Positions 33,007-41,392 of a stretch of 42,271 bases of DNA are shown here, piece after piece. The stretch covers positions 1 through 42,271 of the forward strand of contig NZ_BBIU01000044.1 in the NCBI RefSeq assembly GCF_000730645.1, written 5' to 3'. A model generated the notes under the pieces. It worked only from the letters and a program-made list of their open reading frames with translations. It was not told the DNA's origin and did not search any database. Both the position numbers and the translations under genes were made by a program. The stretch is from Pseudomonas parafulva NBRC 16636 = DSM 17004 (lineage in GTDB: Bacteria; Pseudomonadota; Gammaproteobacteria; Pseudomonadales; Pseudomonadaceae). Each line of letters opens with the position of its first letter. Position 1 is the first letter of the stretch.

Positions 33007-34017
33007 TTGTCCGCTCAGATCATCGCGATCGACGCAATGGGCGGGGACTTCGGTCCCCGCAGCATTGTCCAGGCTAGCATTGCCTGCCTTTCTGCAACCC
33101 CCTCGCTGCACCTGACCCTTGTCGGTCAACCCTCTCTCCTGGAAGAACTCATCAGTGGCATCTCGGCTACCGATCGCTTGCGCCTTCAAATTGTGCCTGC
33201 CAGCGAGGTGGTCGGCATGGATGAGCGTCCATCCCAGGTGTTGCGTGGCAAGCCAGACTCATCGATGCGCGTGGCGCTCGAACTGGTCCGCGATGGCAAG
33301 GCGCAAGCGTGCGTCAGTGCCGGCAATACCGGGGCGTTGATGGCGCTGTCCCGATTCGTGCTCAAGACGCTGCCAGGTATTGATCGCCCGGCGATGGTGG
33401 CGGCGCTGCCTACGCGTACCGGGTTCTGTCAGTTGCTCGACCTGGGCGCCAACGTTGACTGCACCGCCGAGCATCTCTATCAGTTCGCCGTCATGGGGTC
33501 GGTTGCCGCCCAAGTGCAGGGCGTGCAGCGCCCGCGGGTAGGCTTGTTGAACGTGGGTACCGAAGACATCAAGGGCAACCAGCAGGTAAAGCTGGCTGCC
33601 AGCCTGTTGCAGAACGCCCGCGGGCTTAACTACGTGGGCTTCGTCGAAGGCGACGGGTTGTACCAGGGTGTCGCTGATGTAGTGGTGTGTGACGGCTTTG
33701 TTGGCAACATCCTGCTCAAGTCCAGCGAAGGGCTGGCGAGCATGATTGGCGAACGCGTCGAGCAGGTGTTCCGGCGCGGCATGTTGTCGCGCCTGGCCGG
33801 TTTGGTGGCCAGGCCACTGCTCAAGCGCCTGCAGGCAGACCTGGCGCCTGCGCGCCACAACGGTGCCAGTTTCCTGGGCTTGCAGGGCATCGTCATCAAG
33901 AGCCATGGCTCGGCAGGTGTACAGGGGTTGCAGAGCGCCATCGAGCGGGCGTTGATCGAGATCCGGCAAGACCTGCCGCAGCGGCTGCATGGGCGCCTGG
34001 AGGATTTGCTGCTGTAG
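33007..34017 (+). CDS. plsX: Phosphate acyltransferase PlsX
   Basis: A 336-residue enzyme that makes acyl-phosphate from acyl-ACP for phospholipid synthesis. Starts with TTG at 33007 (translated SAQIIAIDAMGGDFGPRS), the only start that keeps the conserved N-terminus 'IAIDAMGGD'. Other family motifs: 'ACVSAGNTGALMALS', 'LLDLGANVDC', 'LLNVGTEDIKGN', 'VVCDGFVGNILLKSSEG' and 'IKSHGSAGVQGLQSAI'. The TTG start and weak ribosome site suggest dependence on translation of rpmF three bases upstream. Confidence 0.95.
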   Translation: MSAQIIAIDAMGGDFGPRSIVQASIACLSATPSLHLTLVGQPSLLEELISGISATDRLRLQIVPASEVVGMDERPSQVLRGKPDSSMRVALELVRDGKAQACVSAGNTGALMALSRFVLKTLPGIDRPAMVAALPTRTGFCQLLDLGANVDCTAEHLYQFAVMGSVAAQVQGVQRPRVGLLNVGTEDIKGNQQVKLAASLLQNARGLNYVGFVEGDGLYQGVADVVVCDGFVGNILLKSSEGLASMIGERVEQVFRRGMLSRLAGLVARPLLKRLQADLAPARHNGASFLGLQGIVIKSHGSAGVQGLQSAIERALIEIRQDLPQRLHGRLEDLLL

Positions 34018-34167
34018 CGTCGACCCAGCGAAGGCCTTAGGCATATCGGCGATGAAATGCTTAAATGTGACCGCTTGGTCTGTATTTCCATCCAAGTTTT
34101 CAGATTCTGCGCCGGGCCTAAGGCCTGTCGCACCCTATCCGACGACAAGATCATAAGGGCTTGTTCA

Positions 34168-35106
34168 ATGTCTGCATCTCTCGCATTCGTCTTTCCCGGT
34201 CAAGGTTCCCAGTCGCTGGGCATGCTCGCCGAGCTCGGCGCCGAGAAGCCGGTGATCATCGAAACCTTCAAGGAAGCGTCCGAAGCACTGGGCTATGACT
34301 TGTGGAAGCTGGTTCAGGAAGGCCCGGAAGAGCAACTTAACCAGACCGACAAGACTCAGCCGGCCATCCTCGCCGCCTCTATCGCGCTGTGGCGCCTGTG
34401 GCTGGAAGAGGGGGGTGCCAAGCCGGCGTTCGTCTCTGGCCATAGCCTGGGTGAGTACAGCGCTCTGGTAGCGGCTGGCAGTATCACGTTGAAAGACGCC
34501 GTCCGCCTGGTCGAGCGCCGCGGCCAGCTGATGCAGGAAGCCGTGCCTGCCGGGCACGGTGCCATGGCAGCCATTCTGGGGCTGGATGATGCCGTTGTGG
34601 TGCAGCTTTGTGCCGAGGCGGCCGAGGATGAAGTGGTCAGTGCTGTCAACTTCAACTCCCCCGGCCAGGTTGTCATTGCTGGCAACAAGGCTGCCGTGGA
34701 TCGTGCCATGGAGTTGTGCAAGGCCAAAGGTGCCAAGCGTGCCTTGCCGCTGGCCGTCAGTGTGCCCTCCCATTGTGCTTTGATGAAGCCTGCTGCCGAG
34801 CGCTTTGCCGAGGCGGTCAACGCCATCGATTGGCAAGCGCCGCAGATCCCCGTGGTGCAGAACGTCACTGCCGCCGTTGCGCCAGGCCTCGATGCCCTGA
34901 AGCAGGACCTGCTGGCACAGTTGTATCAGCCCGTGCGCTGGGTCGAGTGCGTACAGGCGTTGGCTGCCAATGGCGCGGTCAACCTGGTCGAGTGCGGCCC
35001 TGGCAAGGTGTTGGCTGGGCTTAACAAGCGTTGCGCCGATGGCGTGAGCACTTACAACCTCAATACCCCCGACGCTGTCGCCGCCACCCGCGCGGCGCTG
35101 GCCTGA
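34168..35106 (+). CDS. fabD: Malonyl-CoA:ACP transacylase FabD
   Basis: A 312-residue cytosolic enzyme that loads malonyl groups onto ACP for fatty acid synthesis. Motifs: FVFPGQGSQSLGM at the N-terminus, catalytic Ser93 in SGHSLGEYSAL, a basic site near VERRGQLMQ, and His202 in VPSHCALMKP. AAGGG precedes the ATG at 34168 by about nine bases; longer in-frame starts (34057) read into the 150-base gap after plsX and are unlikely. fabH is not part of this cluster, as is normal in Pseudomonas. Confidence 0.97.
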   Translation: MSASLAFVFPGQGSQSLGMLAELGAEKPVIIETFKEASEALGYDLWKLVQEGPEEQLNQTDKTQPAILAASIALWRLWLEEGGAKPAFVSGHSLGEYSALVAAGSITLKDAVRLVERRGQLMQEAVPAGHGAMAAILGLDDAVVVQLCAEAAEDEVVSAVNFNSPGQVVIAGNKAAVDRAMELCKAKGAKRALPLAVSVPSHCALMKPAAERFAEAVNAIDWQAPQIPVVQNVTAAVAPGLDALKQDLLAQLYQPVRWVECVQALAANGAVNLVECGPGKVLAGLNKRCADGVSTYNLNTPDAVAATRAALA

Positions 35107-35121
35107 ACTGGAGAAACTTGC

Positions 35122-35862
35122 ATGAGCCTGCAAGGTAAAGTTGCACTGGTCACTGGTGCCAGCCGTGGCATCGGCCAGGCGATCGCCCTGGAACTCGGCC
35201 GCCAGGGTGCCATCGTGATTGGCACCGCTACATCGGCCTCCGGTGCCGAGCGTATTGCCGCCACCCTGAAAGAGCACGGCGTGGCCGGTACCGGCATGGA
35301 GCTGAACGTGACCAGCGCAGAGTCCGTCGAGACCGTGCTGGCCGCCATTGGTGAGCAGTTCGGGGCGCCGGCAATCCTGGTCAACAATGCTGGCATCACC
35401 CGGGACAACCTCATGCTGCGCATGAAGGACGACGAGTGGTTCGATGTGATCGACACCAACCTCAACAGCCTGTACCGCCTGTCCAAGGGCGTGTTGCGTG
35501 GTATGACCAAGGCCCGTTGGGGCCGTATCATCAGCATCGGCTCGGTAGTCGGCGCCATGGGTAACGCCGGGCAGGCCAACTACGCTGCTGCCAAGGCTGG
35601 CCTGGAAGGTTTCAGCCGCGCCCTGGCGCGTGAAGTGGGTTCGCGGGGCATTACCGTCAATTCGGTAACCCCGGGCTTCATCGATACAGACATGACGCGC
35701 GAGCTTCCTGAGGCCCAACGTCAGGCCTTGCAGACCCAGATTCCGCTGGGCCGCCTGGGTCAGGCAGACGAAATCGCCAAGGTGGTTTCGTTCCTGGCGT
35801 CGGAAGGTGCAGCCTATGTGACCGGTGCTACCGTGCCGGTCAACGGCGGCATGTACATGTAA
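35122..35862 (+). CDS. fabG: 3-oxoacyl-ACP reductase FabG
   Basis: A 246-residue NADPH-dependent short-chain reductase that reduces 3-oxoacyl-ACP in each elongation round. The Rossmann motif is VTGASRGIGQA, structural NNAG at 88-91, and the catalytic set Ser141, Tyr154, Lys158 (GSVVGAMGNAGQANYAAAK). 'PGFIDTDMTREL' and 'VTGATVPVNGGMYM' complete the family pattern. It follows fabD by 15 bases with GGAGAAA upstream. The 200-base gap before acpP holds a separate promoter. Confidence 0.97.
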   Translation: MSLQGKVALVTGASRGIGQAIALELGRQGAIVIGTATSASGAERIAATLKEHGVAGTGMELNVTSAESVETVLAAIGEQFGAPAILVNNAGITRDNLMLRMKDDEWFDVIDTNLNSLYRLSKGVLRGMTKARWGRIISIGSVVGAMGNAGQANYAAAKAGLEGFSRALAREVGSRGITVNSVTPGFIDTDMTRELPEAQRQALQTQIPLGRLGQADEIAKVVSFLASEGAAYVTGATVPVNGGMYM

Positions 35863-35986
35863 TATCGCAACTCAATGTGACGGATTCAGTAAAAAAAGAG
35901 TCATACTGCGAGCCTAAAATCCGTTATAAAGCTGCAATCAGATTCCGGGCGGCGGGTGCGGTGCTGAAGGGAGAGGCGCGTTTAGC

Positions 35987-36014
35987 TTGAAAAGCAGGCG
36001 TTCTTCTATAAAAT
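35987..36014 (+). promoter_or_regulatory. Candidate acpP promoter
   Basis: TTGAAA (35987-35992) and TAAAAT (36009-36014) are 16 bases apart; start expected near 36021, giving a leader of about 44 bases with AGGAG before the acpP ATG. A dedicated promoter fits the very high demand for acyl carrier protein. The -10 choice could shift by two bases. Confidence 0.55.
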
Positions 36015-36064
36015 TAGCCACCGGCCAGCTGCCTGACATATATCCATTAGGAGTAAACCTAGGT

Positions 36065-36301
36065 ATGAGCAACATCGAAGAACGCGTCAAGAAAATCGTC
36101 GCCGAGCAACTGGGCGTCAAGCAAGAAGAAGTGACTAACGAGAAGTCCTTCGTCGATGACCTGGGTGCCGATTCGCTTGACACCGTTGAGCTGGTGATGG
36201 CTCTGGAAGAGGAATTCGAGACCGAAATCCCTGACGAAGAAGCCGAGAAGATCACTACCGTTCAAGCTGCTATCGACTACGTCAACGCCCACCAGGCCTA
36301 A
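36065..36301 (+). CDS. acpP: Acyl carrier protein
   Basis: A 78-residue acidic helical protein that carries acyl intermediates on 4'-phosphopantetheine. The attachment Ser is in DLGADSLDTVELVMALE (residue 37 counting Met). The N-terminus MSNIEERVKKIVAEQLGVK is the standard one. AGGAG lies 11 bases before the ATG; the upstream extension to 35987 overlaps the promoter and is rejected. Placed between fabG and fabF as in most Proteobacteria, with its own promoter and terminator. Confidence 0.98.
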   Translation: MSNIEERVKKIVAEQLGVKQEEVTNEKSFVDDLGADSLDTVELVMALEEEFETEIPDEEAEKITTVQAAIDYVNAHQA

Positions 36302-36330
36302 GACGCTGCAGTCGACGCTTCTTGTCGGGA

Positions 36331-36366
36331 AAAACCGCACTGCCTTCGCCGGCGTGCGGTTTTTTC
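36331..36366 (+). terminator. Terminator after acpP
   Basis: AAAACCGCAC (36331-36340) pairs with GTGCGGTTTT, followed by more Ts to 36366. It lies 30 bases after the acpP stop. Some read-through to fabF is likely because no strong separate fabF promoter is obvious. Confidence 0.85.
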
Positions 36367-36491
36367 TTTGCAAGCGTCCCGTTTCAAACGATGGGGTGTC
36401 CGGCCCCGGGCATCGAGAGCTTGTTGCCATTTCATTTCCATTGCGTTGAATGCAATGGCAAGAAACTCTGACATTAGAAAAGGAGAGTACT

Positions 36492-37736
36492 GTGTCGCGT
36501 AGACGCGTCGTGGTCACCGGTATGGGCATGCTGTCGCCACTGGGTACCGATGTACCGAGCACATGGCAAGGCATTCTGGCTGGCCGTAGTGGCATCGGTC
36601 CAATCGAACACACGGACCTTTCTGCCTACTCCACCCGTTTTGGCGGCTCGGTCAAAGGCTTCGAGGTCGAGCAATACCTGTCGGCCAAAGAGGCCCGCAA
36701 GCTTGACCTGTTCATCCAGTACGGCCTGGCCGCAGGCTTCCAGGCCGTGCGCAATGCCGGCCTTGAAGTGACCGACGCCAACCGTGAGCGCATTGGCGTT
36801 GCCATGGGGTCTGGTATTGGCGGGCTGACCAACATCGAAGAAACCAGCCGCACGCTGCACGATTCCGGCCCACGGCGCATTTCGCCGTTCTTCGTGCCGG
36901 GCTCGATCATCAACATGATCTCGGGCTTCCTGTCGATTCACCTGGGTTTACAGGGGCCGAACTACGCCATCGCCACCGCTTGCACCACCGGTACTCATTG
37001 CATCGGCATGGCGGCGCGCAACATTGCTTACGGTGAAGCGGATGTGATGATCGCCGGCGGTGCTGAAATGGCCGCCTGCGGCCTCGGCATGGGCGGCTTC
37101 GGCGCTTCGCGTGCGCTTTCTACGCGCAACGACGAGCCGAGCCGCGCGAGCCGCCCCTGGGACAAGGGCCGTGATGGCTTCGTACTGTCCGATGGCGCTG
37201 GCGCATTGGTGCTTGAGGAACTCGAGCACGCCCAGGCCCGTGGTGCCACCATCTACGCAGAGCTGGTGGGTTTTGGCATGAGTGGCGACGCCTACCACAT
37301 GACCTCGCCGCCTGAAACCGGCGAAGGCGCTGCTCGGTGCATGGCCAACGCCCTGCGCGATGCCGGTGTTGAACCGCACGAGGTCAGCTACATCAATGCT
37401 CACGGCACCTCGACCCCGGCAGGCGACCTAGCCGAAGTGTCGGCGATCAAACGTGTATTTGGCGAGCATGCCTACAAGCTGGCCGTGAGCTCGACCAAGT
37501 CGATGACGGGCCATCTGTTGGGTGCAGCAGGCGCGGTTGAAGCGATCTTCAGTGTGCTGGCCATCAACAGCCAGATGGCTCCGCCAACCATCAACCTCGA
37601 CGAGCCGGACGAAGGGTGTGACCTGGACTTCGTGCCGCACCAGGCGCGCAGCATGCCGATCGACGTGGTGCTGTCCAACTCCTTCGGTTTTGGTGGCACC
37701 AATGGCTCCCTGGTGTTCCGCCGGTTTGCCGGCTGA
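36492..37736 (+). CDS. fabF: 3-oxoacyl-ACP synthase II FabF
   Basis: A 414-residue condensing enzyme that elongates acyl-ACP with malonyl-ACP. The catalytic triad is Cys164 (ATACTTGTHCIG), His304 (INAHGTSTPAGD) and His341 (STKSMTGHLLGAAG). The C-terminal 'NSFGFGGTNGSLVF' is also diagnostic. The start is GTG at 36492, with AAGGAGAG seven bases upstream. Its stop overlaps the pabC start by one base (TGATG). Confidence 0.97.
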   Translation: MSRRRVVVTGMGMLSPLGTDVPSTWQGILAGRSGIGPIEHTDLSAYSTRFGGSVKGFEVEQYLSAKEARKLDLFIQYGLAAGFQAVRNAGLEVTDANRERIGVAMGSGIGGLTNIEETSRTLHDSGPRRISPFFVPGSIINMISGFLSIHLGLQGPNYAIATACTTGTHCIGMAARNIAYGEADVMIAGGAEMAACGLGMGGFGASRALSTRNDEPSRASRPWDKGRDGFVLSDGAGALVLEELEHAQARGATIYAELVGFGMSGDAYHMTSPPETGEGAARCMANALRDAGVEPHEVSYINAHGTSTPAGDLAEVSAIKRVFGEHAYKLAVSSTKSMTGHLLGAAGAVEAIFSVLAINSQMAPPTINLDEPDEGCDLDFVPHQARSMPIDVVLSNSFGFGGTNGSLVFRRFAG

Positions 37737-38551
37737 TGCACAGCTGGGTAGATGGCCAATCCCAGGCTGCGGTTAACCTGCAGAACCGGGGCCTGGCCTA
37801 CGGCGATGGTGTGTTTGAAACCATCGCCGTGCGTCACGGCCGGCCCAGCCTGCTGGGCGAGCACATGGCGCGTTTGGCCTTGGGGTGTCAACGCCTGTTC
37901 ATCCCGGTGGATGTGGCACTGGTCGCCGATGAGCTTCAACGCTTTGCCAGCCAGCTAGGGGAAGGCGTCGCCAAACTGATCCTCACCCGTGGCGACAGCC
38001 AGCGTGGCTACGCGCCCGTGGCGGATGCGCCAGCCCGGCGTATCCTGCAAGCCAGCCCATTGCCGGCCTATCCCCAGTCCTACGGCGATCAGGGCGTGCG
38101 CCTTTTTCTCTGCAAGACGCGGCTTGGGGAACAACCCTTGCTGGCAGGCCTCAAACACCTCAACCGCCTGGAGCAGGTACTGGCCCGTGCCGAGTGGCAG
38201 GGCAGTGAACATGCAGAAGGCCTGATGTGTGATGGGCATGACCGGATCATCGAAGGGGTGTACAGCAACCTGTTTCTGGTGCGCGACGGTACGCTGCTCA
38301 CTGCTGACCTGCAGCGCTGCGGCGTGGCAGGGGTAATGCGCGCCGCGTTGTTGCAGCAGGCCCCATTGCTCGGCATCCCCTCACACGTGCGTGACCTGCC
38401 GTACCCTGAGCTTGAGCAAGCCGACGAAGTATTTGTTTGCAACAGCGTGTACGGCATATGGCCCGTGCGCAGTGCAGGCGAGCTAAACTGGTCGCCTGGC
38501 CCGCTCACGCGTAAATTGCAGGCTGTCGCCCGTACGTTACTGGAAACCTGA
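37736..38551 (+). CDS. pabC: Aminodeoxychorismate lyase PabC
   Basis: A 271-residue PLP enzyme (fold type IV) that releases 4-aminobenzoate from aminodeoxychorismate for folate synthesis. 'NRGLAYGDGVFETIAV' opens the family pattern. Lys140 in LLAGLKHLNRLEQVLA binds PLP. 'IIEGVYSNLFLVRDGTLLT' and 'VFVCNSVYGIWPV' follow. The start overlaps the fabF stop, so translation is probably coupled; mltG follows four bases later. Confidence 0.95.
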   Translation: MHSWVDGQSQAAVNLQNRGLAYGDGVFETIAVRHGRPSLLGEHMARLALGCQRLFIPVDVALVADELQRFASQLGEGVAKLILTRGDSQRGYAPVADAPARRILQASPLPAYPQSYGDQGVRLFLCKTRLGEQPLLAGLKHLNRLEQVLARAEWQGSEHAEGLMCDGHDRIIEGVYSNLFLVRDGTLLTADLQRCGVAGVMRAALLQQAPLLGIPSHVRDLPYPELEQADEVFVCNSVYGIWPVRSAGELNWSPGPLTRKLQAVARTLLET

Positions 38552-38555
38552 ATTC

Positions 38556-39743
38556 GTGAGACGTAAATTCCTGCTGCTGCTGGAAATGGGCTTGATCATT
38601 GCCGGCCTTGCGCTTGGCTGGTCGGCCTGGAAGGTTCACGCTGTGCTGGACCAGCCCCTGCACGTGGAGCAGGAGCGCCTGCTGGACGTGCCCAACGGTG
38701 CCACCCCCAACCGCATGTTCTACCGCATGCAGCAGGAGGGCCTGCTGGATGATGCTCTATGGCTGCGCCTGTACTGGCGGTTCAACATGGCCGGCGTGCC
38801 ATTGCATACCGGGGAGTACCGGCTTACCCCAGGCATGACGGTTGAGCAGCTGTTTGATGCCTGGCGGCGCGGTGATGTGGTGCAGTACAACCTCACCTTG
38901 GTGGAGGGTTGGACATTCCGGCAGGTGCGCACGGCTGTCGCCAGGCACGAGAAGATCAAGCAGACCCTGGACGGGCTCTCGGATGCCGAGGTCATGGACA
39001 AGCTGGGTCACACCGGGGTGTTCCCTGAGGGGCGCTTCTTCCCCGATACCTACCGGTTCGTGCGCGGCATGACCGATGTCGAGCTGCTGCAGCAGGCCTA
39101 CATGCGCCTGGAAGAAGTCTTGGCTAAAGAGTGGGCCGAGCGTACGCGTGACCTGCCATACCGTGATCCCTACCAGGCGCTGATCATGGCATCGCTGGTG
39201 GAAAAGGAAACCGGTATTCCCCAGGAGCGTGGGCAGATTGCCGGCGTGTTCGTACGGCGTCTGCGCCTGGGCATGATGTTGCAGACCGACCCCACGGTGA
39301 TCTACGGCATGGGCGAACGCTACAACGGCAGAATCACCCGCGCCGACCTGCGTGAGCCCACGCCCTACAACACCTATACCATCACCGGGCTGCCACCCAC
39401 GCCTATCGCCATGGTGGGCCGTGAAGCCATCCATGCCGCGCTTAACCCGGCAGATGGCACCAGCCTGTATTTCGTTGCGCGCGGTGATGGCAGCCATGTG
39501 TTTTCCGATGATCTGGACGACCATAACTCCGCCGTGCGCGAGTTCCAGATAAAGCGGCGGGCGGACTACCGCTCCAGCCCCGCACCTCAGACAACCCAGC
39601 CGGGTGGCGAAGCCGCCGCCCAGCCTCAGGCAGACAGCACCGGCCAGCCCGCTGAGCCGTCGCCACCCGCTGAGCCGGCCGGCAATGGCAGCGCCAGCGA
39701 CGCGCCGGCCACCGCGCCGACGACGCCTGAAGTAAAACATTAA
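38556..39743 (+). CDS. mltG: Endolytic murein transglycosylase MltG
   Basis: A 395-residue inner-membrane lytic transglycosylase (YceG family) that cuts nascent glycan strands and sets their length. GTG start at 38556; one N-terminal helix (LLLLEMGLIIAGLALGWSAW) is followed by a LysM-like part and the catalytic domain with Glu at about 216 in 'ASLVEKETGIPQERGQIAG' and the conserved 'LQTDPTVIYG', 'YNTYTITGLPPTPI'. The last 55 or so residues are Pro/Ala/Gln rich (PAPQTTQPGGEAAAQPQ and on), an apparently disordered periplasmic tail beyond the usual family end. Confidence 0.95.
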   Translation: MRRKFLLLLEMGLIIAGLALGWSAWKVHAVLDQPLHVEQERLLDVPNGATPNRMFYRMQQEGLLDDALWLRLYWRFNMAGVPLHTGEYRLTPGMTVEQLFDAWRRGDVVQYNLTLVEGWTFRQVRTAVARHEKIKQTLDGLSDAEVMDKLGHTGVFPEGRFFPDTYRFVRGMTDVELLQQAYMRLEEVLAKEWAERTRDLPYRDPYQALIMASLVEKETGIPQERGQIAGVFVRRLRLGMMLQTDPTVIYGMGERYNGRITRADLREPTPYNTYTITGLPPTPIAMVGREAIHAALNPADGTSLYFVARGDGSHVFSDDLDDHNSAVREFQIKRRADYRSSPAPQTTQPGGEAAAQPQADSTGQPAEPSPPAEPAGNGSASDAPATAPTTPEVKH

Positions 39744-39752
39744 GGACTGCCC

Positions 39753-40385
39753 GTGACTGGCTTGTTTATTACTCTGGAAGGCCCCGAAGGCGCAGGCAAG
39801 AGCACTAACCGTGACTACCTCGCTGCGCGCCTGCGCGAGCAGGGGCTGGATGTGGTGTTGACCCGTGAGCCCGGCGGCACGCCATTGGCCGAAAAGGTAA
39901 GGGAGCTGCTGCTGGCCCCCAGTGACGAGGCGATGGCTGCCGACACCGAGCTCCTGCTGGTATTCGCCGCCCGTGCCCAGCACCTGGCGCAGGTGATACG
40001 GCCAGCGCTGGCGCGGGGTGCGGTTGTACTGTGTGACCGCTTTACAGATGCCACCTACGCTTACCAAGGCGGTGGTCGCGGCTTGTCGGTTGCGCGTATT
40101 GCCACCCTCGAGCAGTTCGTGCAAGGGGACTTACGTCCTGATTTGACCCTGATCTTCGACTTGCCGGTCGAAGTTGGCTTGGCCCGAGCCGCGGCCCGCG
40201 GCCGCTTGGACCGTTTCGAGCAGGAAGGGCAAGCCTTCTTCGAAGCAGTGCGCCATGCTTATCTGCAACGGGCCGAGCGAGAGCCCCACCGTTATAGCCG
40301 TCTGGATGCCGCGCAGTCGCTTGACGCGGTCCAGCGGGCCATCGACGGGCTGGTGCCTGGTATCGTGGAACGCTGCCGTGGCTGA
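39753..40385 (+). CDS. tmk: Thymidylate kinase
   Basis: A 210-residue enzyme that phosphorylates dTMP to dTDP. P-loop GPEGAGKST (10-18), the 'TREPGGTPLAEKVRELLL' substrate segment, CDRFTDATYAYQGGGRG with the DR motif, and the LID region ARGRLDRFEQE. GTG start with AAGGA six bases upstream. The C-terminal eight bases overlap the holB start. Conserved mltG-tmk-holB order. Confidence 0.97.
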   Translation: MTGLFITLEGPEGAGKSTNRDYLAARLREQGLDVVLTREPGGTPLAEKVRELLLAPSDEAMAADTELLLVFAARAQHLAQVIRPALARGAVVLCDRFTDATYAYQGGGRGLSVARIATLEQFVQGDLRPDLTLIFDLPVEVGLARAAARGRLDRFEQEGQAFFEAVRHAYLQRAEREPHRYSRLDAAQSLDAVQRAIDGLVPGIVERCRG

Positions 40386-41364
40386 TGGCTACCCTTGGCA
40401 ACAGGCGCTGTGGGAGCAACTTGCCGGTCGCGCCCAGCACGCCCATGCTTACTTGCTGCACGGCCCGCAAGGCACCGGCAAACGGGCGTTGGCCGAGCGC
40501 CTGATGGCACGGTTGCTGTGTCAGCAGCCTCAGGGTACGGAGGCGTGCGGCACCTGCAAGTCGTGCCATTTGCTCAAGGCCGGTAGCCACCCGGATAATT
40601 TCATCCTGGAGCCCGAAGAGCTCGACAAACCGATCAAGGTTGACCAGGTGCGCGAGTTGGTCGCCTTCGTGGTGCAGACGGCGCAACTGGGTGGTCGCAA
40701 GGTAGTCCTGATTGAGCCGGTCGAGGCCATGAACGTCAACGCCTCGAACGCCTTGCTCAAAAGCCTGGAGGAGCCCTCGGGCGATACCGTCCTGCTGCTG
40801 GTGACGCACCAACCGAGCCGCCTTCTGCCTACCATCAAAAGCCGGTGCCAGCAGGTAGCGTGCCCGCAGCCCAGCCAGGCCCAGAGCCAGGCTTGGCTGG
40901 CCGGAGCCTTGCCAGGCAGCGGTGAAAGTGAGCGCGCGGAGCTGTTGGCACTGGCCGCAGGTTCGCCACTGCTTGCAGTCAGCCTGCAGGCGCAGGGCGT
41001 TCGAGAACAGCGCGCGCTGGTTGCCGATGGGGTGAAGAAGTTGCTTAAACAGCAGGCTTCCCCCAGCCAACTGGCGGAGGCGTGGACCGGCGTGCCGCTG
41101 CTGCTGTTGTTCGACTGGTTCTGCGATTGGGCGCACCTGATCTTGCGCTACCAATTGACCCAGGATGAGGATGGGCTAGGGTTGCCCGACATGCGCAAGG
41201 TGGTGCAATACCTTGCCCAGAAAAGTAGGCCGGCCAAGGTGCTTGAGGTTCAGACATGGACTTTGGAGCAGCGCCAGAAGGTGCTTGGCAAGGCCAACCT
41301 GAACCGTGCTCTGTTGCTCGAATCGCTGCTGGCCCACTGGTTGCAGTTGCCAAGTGCCCGCTGA
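40378..41364 (+). CDS. holB: DNA polymerase III delta' subunit HolB
   Basis: A 328-residue clamp-loader subunit of the AAA+ family. It starts with GTG at 40378, inside the end of tmk. 'HGPQGTGKRALAERL' is a P-loop-like segment, here with the Lys retained. A zinc module has four Cys (LLCQQPQGTEACGTCKSCHLL), 'NALLKSLEEP' is the Walker B region lacking the usual acidic pair, and IKSRCQQ is the SRC motif shared with other loader subunits. Delta' is normally a stator without ATPase activity. In P. aeruginosa pilZ follows; here the next gene is tatD, 28 bases on. Confidence 0.95.
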   Translation: MADGYPWQQALWEQLAGRAQHAHAYLLHGPQGTGKRALAERLMARLLCQQPQGTEACGTCKSCHLLKAGSHPDNFILEPEELDKPIKVDQVRELVAFVVQTAQLGGRKVVLIEPVEAMNVNASNALLKSLEEPSGDTVLLLVTHQPSRLLPTIKSRCQQVACPQPSQAQSQAWLAGALPGSGESERAELLALAAGSPLLAVSLQAQGVREQRALVADGVKKLLKQQASPSQLAEAWTGVPLLLLFDWFCDWAHLILRYQLTQDEDGLGLPDMRKVVQYLAQKSRPAKVLEVQTWTLEQRQKVLGKANLNRALLLESLLAHWLQLPSAR

Positions 41365-41392
41365 TTTTCATTCATTTTTGTGTGCGTAGCCC

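Noticed and set aside
34165..35718. A 517-codon minus-strand frame opposite fabD and fabG
   Set aside because: Both plus-strand genes have complete catalytic motifs; the antisense frame is a by-product of codon bias.
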